NCBI RefSeq assembly: GCF_932294415.1
Contig: NC_065535.1
Coordinates: 9,357,282 to 9,421,281, forward strand
DNA length: 64,000 nucleotides
Source of the DNA: Quercus robur
Taxonomy: Eukaryota > Streptophyta > Magnoliopsida > Fagales > Fagaceae
Direction of reading: 5' to 3'
Shown: positions 1-12,854 of the stretch, in pieces
Layout: each line of letters opens with the position of its first letter
How positions within the stretch are numbered: position 1 is the first letter of the stretch
Notes under the pieces: generated by a model
The model's database searches: none
The model's input: the letters and a program-made list of their open reading frames with translations, nothing else
What the model was told of the DNA's origin: nothing
Made by a program: the position numbers and the translations under genes

Positions 1-2822
1 ATGTTATGCTAAGGGAGGATAGCACCAGATATGGGATTTATGATGTGGGAGAAAACTAAAGGATTGGTGCGTATATAAGGCAACTCTCTCTCCCTCCTAT
101 TTATTTGAAAAGACAAGGTGGTGGCAGTCAACTCACGCGGCGTCCCAAGGAACACTACAGACAAAATGTCTCTGGTCCAACTTCCAACGTCAACTGCAAC
201 CACAAGAATAAAGGAGCCTCGTAAAGGCGCACCTCGAACACTGGGACATCAGAAAGTGCCGCGTGGCCAGAGATTGCATAAGTACCTCTTAATTCGTGGG
301 CCTAGTGAATTCGCGGCTCAGGCCCGTTCTGCATAAGGGCCCAGAGACTATGGCCCACGCCGAGGAATAGCCGCTGCCGAGGGCAACCTCTGCTCGGCGC
401 CTCGCGATATACCTGAAGAAAGGGAGAAATTGAATTCAAAAAGTTTTGGACAGAACCAAGGCATTGCATGGTCCTCGGACTCAAGCCTATGGGGAAACCA
501 AGTACTCTAAATAAGTTTTGGACAGAACCAAGGCATTGCATGGTCCTCGGACTCAAGCCTATGGGGAAACCAAGTACTCGGACGGGAAAGTTCTCGGCTC
601 AAATACCGTAAAATGTTAAGGCCAGTGTGTTAAGAAGATGGCGAAACGACCTGATGATCGTCGGCCTAAGGAAACTGTTCATCGGGAGGGTGACATGTCC
701 TCGGATAACTACTTCTTACACCTTATCAGGCACTTAGTCCCCATCTCGGCTAATTTTAAGGTAAATCTCGTTCCTCACTGGTTGGATCATTATGTCGAAT
801 AATAATTTTGTTAAAGTTATTGTGGCGTCTTTTTATTAGCGAGTATTTTGGCCTTAGTTGTCATTGATTCAAATGCTATACTATTGTACCGAGCAGTGCT
901 TGCAAATTTATTAAAACATATAAACAGAACATACGAAATAGAGTAACAATAAATTTTATTAATATGAAAAACTATTACAACGTACAAGGAAGGGCTTAAA
1001 CAAGCCTATACAAAAAATGAACTGCCGAAGCAGTAATAACATCCGTAATACAGATAAGTAAACAGTCAGGTGTCCTTTAAACTCGCCTTCAAAGTCTCTC
1101 TAAAATCTCTGCCTCAGTACTGCTCATATCAGGAGAAAAACCTTATATAGAAAAGATAAAGGAGAAGAAAGAAGAATTGGAACACATGGAAGCACTTCAG
1201 CAAGCTCTTGTCGCTGAGGAGTGCAAAGGAAAAAGAAGATGGAGGACATGAGCAAGAAGGAGGAGAAGAAGAGGGAAGAAATGAAAAGAAAAAGAAAGGA
1301 GCAAAAGAGGGAAAAGGGGAATCAAAGGATGGCGCCAGTGAACAAAGAGAGGAAGAAGTAAGGGCATTTAGTCCCTGCCTCAATCCTAACTCTTAGCACA
1401 CTGGAGCCATATTAGGTATGCTCATGAGAGAGCGGGTGGAGATGATAATGGAGGTTTTCAACTCAGTCACACCGAAAGTGGGATGTGACGAGTCCCTGCT
1501 TCGGATTTTGGCTAAAAGAATGGGAAGGCAAATCTTAAGTCTCCGCCATCCTTGCCCCGACTGAGCCATCTCAAGTTTTGTTAGGACATGGCATTTCTGG
1601 GAGAGGAAGGGTTTATTCATGGCTGACTACTATGGTGGATGTATTATTGGATAGGGAATAACCAGATGAAAGAAGTGAACTCTGAGAAGGGCCTGAGGGA
1701 TTCAGATATGAGAAAATCGCCTTTTGTCTTCTCTCTTTATATAGGGAACGAAGAAAAGGGTATATACCACGTTCAGATCCCCAAGGAAATCTATAAAGAA
1801 GAACGCGCCGTTTCATTCTCCCACGCCATCAGCAACCGTTAGATCTGGGAGGTCTCGTAAATGGGAAGGTATTAAAGGCACGCTTCAGATAACCAAACGG
1901 CATAATGGCAACGTGCGCAAATTGAGGGAAACGTCTTGTAGACCAGCGCATTCCTCGGGGAGGTGAAGAGTCGCCAACATTGATCAAGGGCTGAATTGAA
2001 TGAACCACAATAAAGGCTTGATATTATCCAAAACCCACATTTCCAACCAAGACGTTGGACAGCAGGGTTTTGAGGGGTTAATGTGGGGCACAATAGTTTG
2101 TGGGCTCGGTTCGCTCACTTATGGGGAGTCCACAGGCCCCAAACTAAAGGAGGCCAGGGCCCAGGCTCAAAAATAGTAAGCCCGAAGTGGCCCGAAGATA
2201 CAAGCTGTCCTCGGCAGACCCAAAGTCTCATTGATGAAAGTGGCATACAAGCAAGCTTAAAAGATCAGAAAATATCTCGGGAAAATAGTCCTTAATACCC
2301 TTCATTGATATGACATTGCACCTGACAGAACCGGATTCTTAGGCTTTATTGACCATCTCTAACCATTTCGGGATTAGACTGACGGGACAAATATCTGTCC
2401 TGAAAAAGTCGACCCTACACGTGGACGAAGGACAACGAACGTAGGCTAGTATAAAAGAAAACGTAAGGTAACAAAGAAAGGGATCCATCTCACTTCCTGC
2501 GGAAAAAGCTCCAGGGATGAGAATGACCGGATAATATATGTAAACCACCACTAAAAAGTCACCGCCGGATAACCGGAGAAAAACATTAGTGCTCCTCGGA
2601 CCTAATCCGAGAAGCCCAATCCCACAAGTTATAAAACTGTGGGGCTTGGATATCTAGGCCGAAGCCTTTTCTTATCTGAGTTCCTTAAAATCCGGTTTTG
2701 ACCAACGCCCTGTGACCAAACGCTAGCCTTTTAAGCCCACTCTCTACAAATTTTATTGTGAGGGATCCTTTACGTGCGAGCCCAACGTAATCGTTGGGCC
2801 GTTTGAGAATCGTGTCCCTACA
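1..2822 (-). mobile_element. Non-coding LTR-retrotransposon part, minus strand, runs off the left edge
   Basis: Read on the minus strand, the element begins at 2822 with TGTAGGGACACG, a typical LTR start (TG...). This start resembles that of the solo LTR at 58018 (TGTAGGGTCAC). No reverse transcriptase, integrase or gag reading frame is visible over 2.8 kb; the open frames are short and unrelated to known families. This fits a LARD-like non-autonomous element or an LTR with untranslated leader. A TATATAA-like motif near 1737-1745 (minus strand) could be its promoter. The other end lies outside the window, so its target duplication cannot be checked. The LTR-internal boundary was not resolved. 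Confidence 0.6.
441..579. repeat. Two-copy tandem repeat, period 72 bp
   Basis: A 67-bp block starting AAGTTTTGGACAGAACC occurs at 441-507 and again, practically identical, at 513-579. It lies inside the LTR element. The near identity indicates a recent local duplication. Confidence 0.9.
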
Positions 2823-3473
2823 AGTTTATAAACTATTTTTATAAATATTTTACGAAAAAATAATAATTAATTAATTTTTTGATGACTTTTTATATATATT
2901 TTTTATAAATATTTTATAATAAAATAATAAGAGTCACGTATATATTAAAGAAAATTTTGACATAATTTTTATAGAAAATATAACAAAATAGTCAAAAAAA
3001 TTAATAACTTTATTATTTTCACATAAAATATTTTTAAAAATAATCTCTAAATTTTTTTTTTGGGTTAAAAATCTCTAAATCAATATCAATAGGACATTCA
3101 TTAACATTTCTTTATTATTAATAATTGTTTTAAGGTACCTATTAACGTGACTAACTTATAAATGACCTAATAAATACTTATAAAAATTATCATTAAATGA
3201 CCTGATAGCAGTAGTAATACAGAACAAAATTGGGAATGTGACATCTGGAAAAGGAAAAACAACTTCCCAACCTTATTTAATGATCATTTAATTTTTTGTT
3301 TATAGAAAAAGAGAAAATTCATATCCAAACTATTCCCAAAAGCAGTCCTACGGCCACAAGGCCCACAACTGAGTATCGTAATATTTTCACTGCATTTTAA
3401 ATTTTTTTTTTTTTTTTTTTAATGAAACTACATTTGAATTGTTAGCCTAGTAAAAATTAGATAAAATAAAAAT
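2823..3473. other. AT-rich intergenic DNA, no gene seen
   Basis: Very AT-rich sequence with many short A and T runs and stops in all frames. A T-run of about 20 is near 3402-3420. Nothing coding or structured is recognised. Confidence 0.7.
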
Positions 3474-3788
3474 GACTAAAATGCAAACACTGACCTTCTA
3501 ATTTTTTTTAGATTTCATTTTAGTTCTCTAACTTTACTTTTATTTATTTCAGTCTTCCAACTTTCAAGTTTATTCAAATTAAAACTTTTCCTTCAACTTT
3601 TGCAAATTCAATTAATGATTGAAAAATATTCTCCAAATTTATTTTTTCAAAAAACTTTAACAAAAGTTGACACAAAAATACCTTAATTGAATAAATCTAA
3701 AACTTAGAGGATTGAAATGAACAAAAGCAAAATTAAAGGATTGAAACGAACTCTTAAAAACCTTAGAGGTTAGTTTTGCATTTTAGCC
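3474..3788. mobile_element. Mutator-like MITE, 315 bp, 9-bp target duplication
   Basis: The ends form imperfect inverted repeats: GACTAAAATGCAAAC at the left, and GGCTAAAATGCAAAAC when the right end is read on the minus strand. The repeats extend inwards through a 'ctctaa...agatt' region. The 9-bp sequence AATAAAAAT flanks the element exactly on both sides (3465-3473 and 3789-3797). A 9-bp duplication with a G-starting inverted repeat is typical of the Mutator superfamily. It has no coding capacity. Confidence 0.7.
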
Positions 3789-3797
3789 AATAAAAAT

Positions 3798-4190
3798 TTA
3801 TTATGTCCGTGCCCACCGCAACTGAAAACAATGGTGTTGTGAGAAATTGAGAATGTTGTGACACTTTGTCGTATCCATGAACTTTCTCATTCCAAACAAG
3901 CTTTGAGACATCCGGTTGAAGTTACAAGACATTTACTACATCCTCAAAGCACCTTGAGATTGAAGTAACAATTCCGAGAATGAATCAAGCTAGAACTGAA
4001 GTTCAAGACCTCAGCATCTATCTTATAACACTAGTAAACATTTACACACATGAAGTTCAAGACAAATATATAAACATTTCTACACATACAGGCCGTACTG
4101 CCTACTTATGTATATAACATGAGTCAGATAACATGAGTCAGAAATATAGAGAGTCCTCCGCCGTAGTTGGCCTCGTCCATTCTCCCCTTC
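3798..4190. other. Downstream region of the glucanase gene
   Basis: This lies 3' of the stop codon of the minus-strand glucanase and probably holds its 3' untranslated region and polyadenylation site. No separate gene is seen. The direct repeat 'catgagtcagata' near 4119-4141 is minor. Confidence 0.5.
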
Positions 4191-7100
4191 TCAGCTACTC
4201 CCAGCAGGGTAAACGCAGTTGTTATAGCCTGCGAATCAAATAGGAAAAAGGCATGTTAGTTGTTACCAAAGCATGTCCTCTAGCTCTAGGCAGTAGATGA
4301 GAGACATTTTATTAGAGAAAATGAAATTTTGCTGCTAACAATGACATTTCTTTTAAAGCAACGGCTGACAGCCTGAAATAATGAAAAAAACACAAAATTT
4401 GAACATCAATGATGATGACTACATTGGAAGTACCAAAAATCAATCTGTTCTAAAATCAAGAATGACAGGATTCAAACCTATTCTAAATTTTCTAATACTA
4501 TGATCATTACCACTTGTTCCAAAAGGTTGAACTAAATATTTAACAATTACGCTAACAAAACTAACCTAATAACAAACCTAAAATGACTTGATTTATGCTA
4601 GAACTTTGTGTTGTCATATTAATTGACTAATAGGAGAACTAAACCAGCTCCTAATATCAGATGACAGATGGGTATGAAAGAAGATTTGTGCCAGAGAACT
4701 TACTAGGGTTGTTGGATGAGAGTGTGGCTGTTTGTGAGAAATCACAGTTCCATGGATTCCGGCCTGCTGTTTGGTAGAGGAGATTCATTGCATAAGCAGC
4801 ATGGGATGCCACAGTATTAGGATCAAAACAAGCGCCGCCTGGTTGGATTGGACTACAATCAATCCCGTGTCCACAAGCATAATCCAAATTTGTCTGTAAT
4901 TGGGCAGCTGATAGGCCTACCTTTGGCACACACCATGATGCTTTATTCGGTTTTGGTGATGGAGAAACTGGTTTTGGTGATGGAGAAACTGGTGTTGGTG
5001 TTGGAGATGCTGGAGAAACTGGAGTTGGTGCTGGAGTTACTGGAGTTTTTGGCATAGATGGAGCCTTCAAGCAAAAGAAATCATGTTAATGAAGCTCATC
5101 ACTACTACTATACTTCTACAACTACAACAATATAAGAACAACAAAAAAAAGTGATTTTTCTTCTTCCTATTTTAAGGGATCCTACAAATGTGCTAGCCTC
5201 CTAAAGTCACAGCATAGAGCATAAGCTGTTGCCAAAAGCTCTAGCTCATCAACAAGCCTCAAGGTCAGCCACAAATATTCTCATGTGCCCTTATATTCTA
5301 CCTAAAGCTACTTAATTGACATGTTATTTTTATTACTTCTACTAATTAAGGTAAGTCATAGAAGGGAAAAAAAAGAATAGATTTTTTGTTTTTATAACTA
5401 ACTTAAGAATTCTTTCGAAAAAAAAAAATCTAACTTAAGAATTACAACATTTTATTGATCTGCTTGATGATGCATCTACATGCTCACCTGGCTACTCTTG
5501 GAGAGGCCAATATCATAGGTCGCGGTTAGATCAGGCTTGAAAATCCCGAAAGCTCGCTCAGAACCAGCTCCAGGTTTCAAGTCCTCGTCATATAGTGCAA
5601 AGAGATATGTATCCACTGATTTACCCGGCATCAATGGGGTTCCCACCATTGACCGAAGGTGAGCAATCAAATTACCGTTATAAGCCTTGGCATTCTCAAT
5701 ACTAGGGCCAACCTCATTGCTGTCTCCCTTGTATGGCCAACCAGTCTCAGCAACCACAATCTCAACATCCTTGAAACCCATGGCATTCAGAGCAGAACGA
5801 ACAGCGTCCACCTGCATACACAATTGGGCCTTTTGTTAGTACATATTCAACATATGGGGCATGACAATTTGTGCAACTCAGGGGTGTGAGGGGATTTTTT
5901 GATCCAACCCACCATGATAGGTCAAAAAAAACCCAACCCAACCCAACCCATCACATAAATCCAACCCAACCCACATGGGTCGGGTTGGGTCGGGTTGAAC
6001 CCATGGATTTGAAATTTATTATTATTATTATTATTAAATTGAGTAGAAAAAAAATATATATATTAAAAAAACCTAAAGATTAATATCAATGTAACTCCTT
6101 AAAAGCAAATAACACTAATGACTAAATAACAATAGTAAGTTATTAGGATTTGTGTGAATTAATTGACTTTTATATAGGATAGGAAGAACTGACTATTTAA
6201 AAAAATTTATTAATTATATAATATATATATTAAATTAGTCTTAGTAGGAAGAACTGAGGAAATACTGCTCTACAACTGTTTTTTTTTTTAATTATTAAAT
6301 ATATAATATATATTTAAATATATATATATATATATATATATAAAAGTTCCCTACAATTGATTTAAAAAAAATATATTAAATATAAAAATTTTTTTTAAAT
6401 ATATATTAAATATGGGTGGGTCGGGTTGGGTTTGGCGGGTTTGTAATTTTATAACCCAGACCCAACCCAACCCGCCATAATTTTTTTTTTTGTAACCCAA
6501 TCCAACCCACCAAGTCTTAAAAACCGACCCAATCCGGCGGGTTGGGTCGGGTTTGGCGGGTTGGTGGATTTTTTGCACACCCCTAACTGCAACTATTTGC
6601 TCTTGACCAATTACTACAACCAAGCTGTTGGTAACTCAGATTTCCAACTCAACTCCCTTCATTTTCACAAAACCAGCTTCATGATAATTTTGGGCTCATA
6701 TCCAATGCAGGTATAAATTGCTATTTTTGGCATCTTAAATAAAATATTGTGTGTCAAATTGCTACATATAAATCGACATGTCAAACTAAAACAAACATAT
6801 GGACAAAATATCTCTTTAAGGCACAACCATTAAGACACAAACATATTTCTAGTGTGTGTGTGTTTTTAATGTCCATATTTCTCTAGTGTGTCCGTATTTC
6901 TCTGACCTTACAGATAAATAGACATTTCAAACCAAAACAAAACAAACATCTGAACAAATAGCGAGTAAACTAGAACAACTAAAACCAAATTAAAAGATTG
7001 AACTGACCTGAGCATCGAACATATTGGTGTACTTGATATTAGTATTCGAGTCAACCCGCCCTGGATTTGGCTGAAAAAGACAATAGTTCAAGGTATCGGG

Positions 7101-8315
7101 TCTCGGGTCGCTCCCGTATGCAAAGTACGGGTACGGGTTAATCTCAAAAGGGGAACCCGTCGCATTGTTGAAACTCAAAAGCCCTTTCAACATCTGAACC
7201 AAATTCGGGTGGAACATTCCGGCAGACGGTGGCTCCGATTGCCTAAGCACCGCCATGGAATGCACCGTCGACACCTTAATCTTCCCTCCCAACGAAGCTT
7301 CGTTGAGGGCATTTTGGACATTCTGCACCGCCGGCAATAGCTGGTTCATCAAGTTCTGGTCGTTGGAGGTCATGACCTCGTTGCCGACATTGATTAGGAT
7401 GATCTTGCTTGCAGGGTAGAAGGGGATCACGTTGGAGTTGATCCAGCTTTTGGCGAAGTTCGGGTCGGAGGCTAGCGCCGGAATGTCGCCGTCGGCGGCG
7501 CCGATCATGATTCCGATCCCGGTGTTCGCTAGGGCTTTGATCATGGCCGGGTCGGCTCCGTAAAGTCGGACCTTTTCGATACTTGTTGATTGGAGAAGCT
7601 TCGCGGTTTCTGACGGTGAAGGAAGGTTGTCGGCGACTTGGCCATAGTTGATGCCGATGAACGATTGGCACTCTGCACAAAATAAAAATCACACCGTTAC
7701 GTAATTCAGAGCCTAAATTCTTCTACTTCTTTTTGCTTTTTTAGCTCAGACTCCTCAGAATTCAGAGGAAATTCGTTTTTTTTCCCCTCTAAAAAATCGA
7801 CTTTTCTTCTTCTTTATTGTGATTTCTTAGCTTCCAAACAGAACCTTTATTATTATTATTTTTTTGGCTCAGAGTTCGACTTTTCTTTTTTCTTTCCAGT
7901 GATTTCTTAGCTTCCAAACAGAGCTTTAATTCTTCTACTTCTCTTTTCCTCTGAGTTCAGAGGGAGCCGTTACGTTTAAGAAACTTATAGTTACTATCTT
8001 TTATGGTACAAGAAAAACCAAGAATTATGATATAATTACTAGGAACAGAGTGTAACAGCTGAGTAAATGTTCAAAAGACAAACCCCAAATCAAAAAAGAA
8101 ATTTCCAAAGAAGACACTAATTCTTGTGAAATAAAGAAAGACATGTATCAACCAGAAGTACTTTTACCAATAAACTTTCAAAAATAATTTTCTTTCGAGT
8201 GTGTTTACAGAAGAAATTATGAAAAGGAGAATGAATAAAACGTACTGGAAACTTTGATAGCACGTAAGAGAGAAAGAAGAAAAACGAAAGCTGTGGCGAA
8301 ACGAAGCGTTGCCAT
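4191..8315 (-). CDS. Secreted glucan endo-1,3-beta-glucosidase (GH17 + CBM43), E7-like
   Basis: Five exons join without a frame break: 8315-8246, 7672-7008, 5811-5488, 5064-4704 and 4228-4191, all with GT-AG introns. They total 1458 bp, or 485 aa. Residues 1-23 are a hydrophobic signal peptide. The GH17 barrel covers about 28-350. The proton donor is Glu122 in NVGNEV and the nucleophile is Glu267 in VVAETGWP, both present. A Pro/Ser/Thr linker spans 354-395. A CBM43 (X8) domain runs from W397 to the end and retains its cysteines. There is no hydrophobic GPI-anchor tail after the CBM43, so the enzyme is probably secreted to the cell wall. It hydrolyses beta-1,3-glucan (callose), and CBM43 binds that polymer. 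Length and order match the glucanase-7-like plant group. The ATG was chosen because it opens the signal peptide and lies downstream of a TATA box. The large second intron contains a hAT-like MITE. Confidence 0.94.
5879..6586. mobile_element. hAT-like MITE inside intron 2 of the glucanase gene
   Basis: The terminal inverted repeat is AGGGGTGTG at the left, mirrored by CACACCCCT at the right, followed on both sides by (A)CCCAACCC-rich arms. The flanks 5871-5878 (gtgcaact) and 6587-6594 (ctgcaact) match at 7 of 8 bases, consistent with the 8-bp duplication of the hAT superfamily. It is 708 bp with an AT-rich core and no transposase. It does not touch the splice sites (donor 7007, acceptor 5812). 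Confidence 0.75.
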
Positions 8316-8512
8316 GGGTGACTGAAGAGAGAGAGCTCTCTCTGTTTCGCTTTGTTTCAGAGGGGGACGAGAAAAAGGTGAGGGCAAAATCGTCAAATGA
8401 TCTTTCCGCGGTGCAAAAGTACACACCTTAGCGCACCAGCCTAAACTGAGTTTGCAGTGATTGGGATGAAGTGGAGTTGTGATACGTGGAAGCAGATAGT
8501 GAGAGAGACGTT

Positions 8513-8523
8513 GATTTATATAG
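8513..8523 (-). promoter_or_regulatory. Probable TATA box of the glucanase gene
   Basis: The minus strand reads CTATATAAATC here, about 195 bp upstream of the ATG at 8315. This is the only good TATA motif in the proximal region and implies a transcription start near 8485. The CT/GA-rich leader is typical of plant 5' untranslated regions. Confidence 0.65.
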
Positions 8524-8561
8524 ATGCAGCGACAGCCGACGAGAAAGGATATCATCACAAT

Positions 8562-8712
8562 ATTTTTACAACAAATTTTAAATGGCAGGATGTTATTGGT
8601 TGTTATTGTTAGGACAGAAAAGTAATCTTAGTATTAGGTTCAAATTTGAACCAATAACAACTAACAACCTATAATTTATTATAAAAATATTATAAAAATG
8701 TTATAGACATAA
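8562..8712. mobile_element. Foldback MITE in the glucanase promoter
   Basis: The left arm (AATATTTTTACAACAAATTT...GGTTGTTATTG) is mirrored by the right arm (CAATAACAACTAACAACC...AAAAATATT). Near the middle is a perfect 16-bp palindrome, GGTTCAAATTTGAACC. No coding capacity. It ends about 40 bp upstream of the glucanase TATA box. Exact ends and target duplication were not resolved. Confidence 0.6.
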
Positions 8713-9116
8713 CACCTCACAGCCGACAGATACTGAAACCTGAAACTCGGTTTTATTATTTTTTATTTTTACCAAACCGCTTTTTAAAATGACGTGAATG
8801 CCCTTTTGTGGTGACCGTTAAAATGCCCGTTACGAATGGAATGTGGGCTTTTCTGCATGTGACTTGGATCCGATGTATACGGGTTGTTTTCATTAAATTC
8901 ATATATACAAGATTTGAAAATGACATGATGGCATTATTCGGAAGAAAAATAATTCCCAGTCAAGAACAAAAAATAACTGTGTCAAAAAAAAAAAAAAACA
9001 AAACAAAAAATATAAATGAAAAGACGAAATGGAAAGATAATGTGGTTCTTACTTGTTAAAGGCCCAAGACCCAATTTATTTTTTTAATAACAAAAAAAAA
9101 TTAATACTTAATAATT

Positions 9117-9406
9117 AGAGCATACACTTAGAGTCAATTTAGAAATAACTTATTTAGTTAGAATTGAAAACTTTTTACTGAAATAATTATAGGTAAAATT
9201 AAAAGGTAGCTGAAATAGTATAGTGGAAATAGTTTCAAAAAGTGCAATGAGGTTCATAAACAGAGCATACACTTAGAGTCCATTTAGGAATAATTTATTT
9301 AACTGGAACTGAAAACTTTTTACTGAAAGAACTATAGATAAAATTAAAAGGTAGTTGAAATAGTATAGTGGAAATAGTTTCAAAAAGTGCAATGAGGTTC
9401 ATGAAC
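9117..9406. repeat. Tandem duplication, period 145 bp
   Basis: Two nearly identical copies begin AGAGCATACACTTAGAGTC at 9117 and 9262. Each ends in a 'gtgcaatgaggttcat' segment. Non-coding, in AT-rich DNA upstream of the glucanase. Confidence 0.85.
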
Positions 9407-9571
9407 AGTACAATAGCAAAAATAAGCTGAATAGTAAATACAACTTGTTTTTTTAAGTTAATAGAAAACACTACCTTCTTCAGTAAAAAAAAAAAGTTAA
9501 TAGAAAACACAACCTTAAAATCATTTTGGTGCAAAAATTAGTGATTAAAATATTATATATTTTCCAACACA

Positions 9572-9705
9572 TTGGTTGGTTTAGTGGTGAAGAGTTTGTG
9601 GACCTACTTGTCAGGCTTGGGTTCAAATCACCTCCATAGTCGATTGTTAGTGGGCATTCACACTGCCCTAAGGGCTTGCTTAGCCTAGCTACCCATTTTT
9701 TTTCA
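9572..9705 (+). mobile_element. tRNA-derived SINE (candidate)
   Basis: An A-box-like TGGTTTAGTGG and, about 40 bp later, a B-box-like GGGTTCAAATC have pol III spacing. They are followed by a 'gcttgcttagcctagctaccc' body and a T-rich tail. This is the layout of plant Au-type SINEs. No clear target duplication was found. Confidence 0.55.
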
Positions 9706-9719
9706 TTTGCCAATATATA

Positions 9720-12700
9720 TATTATACATTCTATGAAATGAATTAATGAATAACTTTTGTCATGTCTTTGCAATTGACACAACATCAACTAATATTTCTT
9801 TGATATCTTTTCAAATTATAGATACTATAGAGTTGAGAGTTTTGTAGTTCAATTAGTACCTATTAGTATTTTCAATTAGGATATTTAGGATTCAAATTCT
9901 CTCTTTTGTTATAATTATCGAATTTATCTGGCAAAAAATTTGTTTGATTTCATGTTGGAGAAATAAAAAAGTGTTGACAGAGTTATAAAAGAACTATTTT
10001 TTTTTTTTTTGGGGTACATGTTTGGGGAGGGGAGGGGATGCATGGTTCAAAAACCTAAATTTATGTATAGATAACATTTTCTTCTAAAAGTTTGATTTCA
10101 ATTGGTGCTTATAAGATGAATAAAAATATACTCTTTCAAATGGCACACGTGATGCTTTTATGCTGGTAGCATTTGAAATAATGCTTTAATATTAATTTCA
10201 AAATCGATTCTAGAAAAATATATTAATAAAAAAAATCAGTCACTATATATAATCAGTATTTTTTTTTTTTTAAAAAAAAAGGAAATTAATGTTGAAAAAC
10301 AAAGAGCATAACTTTGAAGTTCGGATAAAATAGAATGAAGAAAAAAAAAATGCAATTGATCTGACTAGTTAGTTTGTTGTTTCATGTTTGTATGTCTTTT
10401 ATTTGTTTATTTATTTATTTGAAGAAAATGTCTTTTTTATAAAAATAAATAAATAAATAAATAAAAAACACACAAAAAAAAAGAGAAAATAAAATTCTAA
10501 TGCAAATGTACGCTACGAATTCTACTTTAAAAAAAATCATGGTAGTAACTTTTTTAGGTAAGGTTTGTTGTTGTTTATATTGTAATGTTGGTAAATGAGT
10601 CTATGATTAGTGATTAAGGTATTCTTTGAAATATTTTTGGATAATAATATACTGTTGGTCTTGATTCCGAGAAGAATGGAAAAGCACTTAAATGTACTAC
10701 TTGCTAGTTGCTTCTTGGTATAATCTTACATCCAAAGCCTCTATAACTCTGTCAACGCTTCGGCAATGGCACTGTATTCACCGAAAAGGAGAAAGGGAAA
10801 AACTATATATGGTTTTTGCTTATGAGCTAAGAAATAGCAGTACTTCCCCTTCTAGAACGTGACAACATTTCCAACATACAAAAGAGTGTCGGGCAATGTG
10901 AAAAGTAATCCATTTTCAAAAGGCGCGGTAAAAAAGAGCTTGCCATATAAATGTAGAATATATTTTACTTTCAAGAACAAACGCACAAAGGTGGGCTAAC
11001 TTTAACAAGGTTGGTATAATGAATGCACAAGTAACCTTTTAAATAATAACGAAAAGCAAGCTTTCATTCAGCTAAAAAAATATATATTAAAAAAATTTTA
11101 AAACCGAAAAAATGCTTTCAAAACATTCAAATTTAAGCTTTTCACTTGTCAGTTCATTTCACTGGACTACCAGTCCAAGTACATTTTAATGTAATATTAC
11201 GAGTACTACAAATTTTATTATATACTTATGTGTCAACTTCTAAATACATCTAAGAAAAAAAAGCTCTTAAACGTAAAACATGAAAGTAATTAAGAAATTT
11301 AATCATTATGTTGTTAATGTAGCACTAATCACACCACCCTGAAAAAAATAAAAGAAAAAACGATGGAAGGAATGATGATAAGCTTGTGGAATGAGAACAA
11401 CCAGCACCCTTTTAAAATCTTGCCATATTTTGATAAAACAAAACTACTCATGCTAAAATCGATTTACAAAATGGGACAATGCCAAAGAAATACTAGAGCT
11501 AATACCTATGCCAAAACCAACATGTCAAAAGAATTGTTAACTTGTAATTTGGATAGAGGAAAATATAATTGTGATTGAATAGATGGTAACTCAAGACGCA
11601 TTGAATTTGGCTTCTTCTCCGTAATAAATTTGCTATATTTTCCATAAAACAAAACCAAAAAAAAAAAAAAAAACAAAAAAACAAAAAACAAAAAAACAAA
11701 AACCAACGTTTCATGATTGCAGTTCCCTACAAGTTTTTTTGTTGTTGTTTTGGATAGGACATTTCTATTATTTAATTTAAGTTAACGAAGTTTACACAAC
11801 GAAGCAAAGACTTGGACTACCTTTGCTCTTTAGGGTACATTAAAAGCACCACCAAAGGAAAAAAGAACCTATAAATTAAAATGGCATAGGGATATTCTCG
11901 AACGTGTTGCAGGTTGGTGCCAGTGTTACTCCAGTTGTATGGCCCAATTGAATTGCTAAGCTGCCTTAGTAAACACGAAAGCATCCAGCTTCCAACTAAA
12001 TACAATACAAAAATCAAGGCAACAAGATTCTGTAATTGACTTGGGTTGTCAAATAAAAACCCTAAATTTGCTTCAACAACATGTTCAAATTAAACTAGAT
12101 AAGATGCTCTTGAAAAGGTTCGACGATACGCCTTAGTAATTAAACAAGTTTCTTGATTACAAGTTATAACCATAATTTTAAAAACCGTTACAAGTTATAA
12201 CTATAGTTTTAAAAATTGGAATAGTAAAAAAATTAAAAAGAGGTCTGATTCCCAATTTTTACCTACACAAATAAAATGAGTCGATCGATGTTAACTAAAA
12301 TGGTCCAATGTTTTAACTATAGAACTCAACACACATATCTCAAAGTAACTATCAAAGTTTGTTAAATTAAAATGTGCGTCATTCTTGATTCTAAAAGTTT
12401 AAATTTACTTTAGCTTATGATAATTTGTCAACAACCACATGTTGAGATTCATTCATTTACGTTCTCAAAAAAAAAAAAAAAAAATCATTTACGTAGTCTT
12501 AAAAACGTGCGGCTTGTCATAAGAGAGCCTTTTGAATTTGCCATATTCATTGTTTTTATAGTGGGAGATACATAATATAACAATAACAAGTTCACTTTAA
12601 TAATTAGGATCTTTTCATGGCTTTACTGCTTAGCTGCTTAGGGATATGACCAGAACCTAAAATTTCTAAATCATACAATTAAAAAGAAAAAAGCACAGAT

Positions 12701-12806
12701 CCTATCCTTCTATCTATCCTGATTGGGGGCAGGTATTACTTTTTTTTTTTTTTCTTCAGTTTTCACAATTCTTATACAACCATGCTAAAGAAACTGGGGA
12801 GATGTT

Positions 12807-12854
<48 letters not shown>

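Noticed and set aside
1208-1396. Lys/Glu-rich open frame on the plus strand
   Set aside because: Low-complexity translation of GA-rich DNA inside a retroelement; no homology or promoter.
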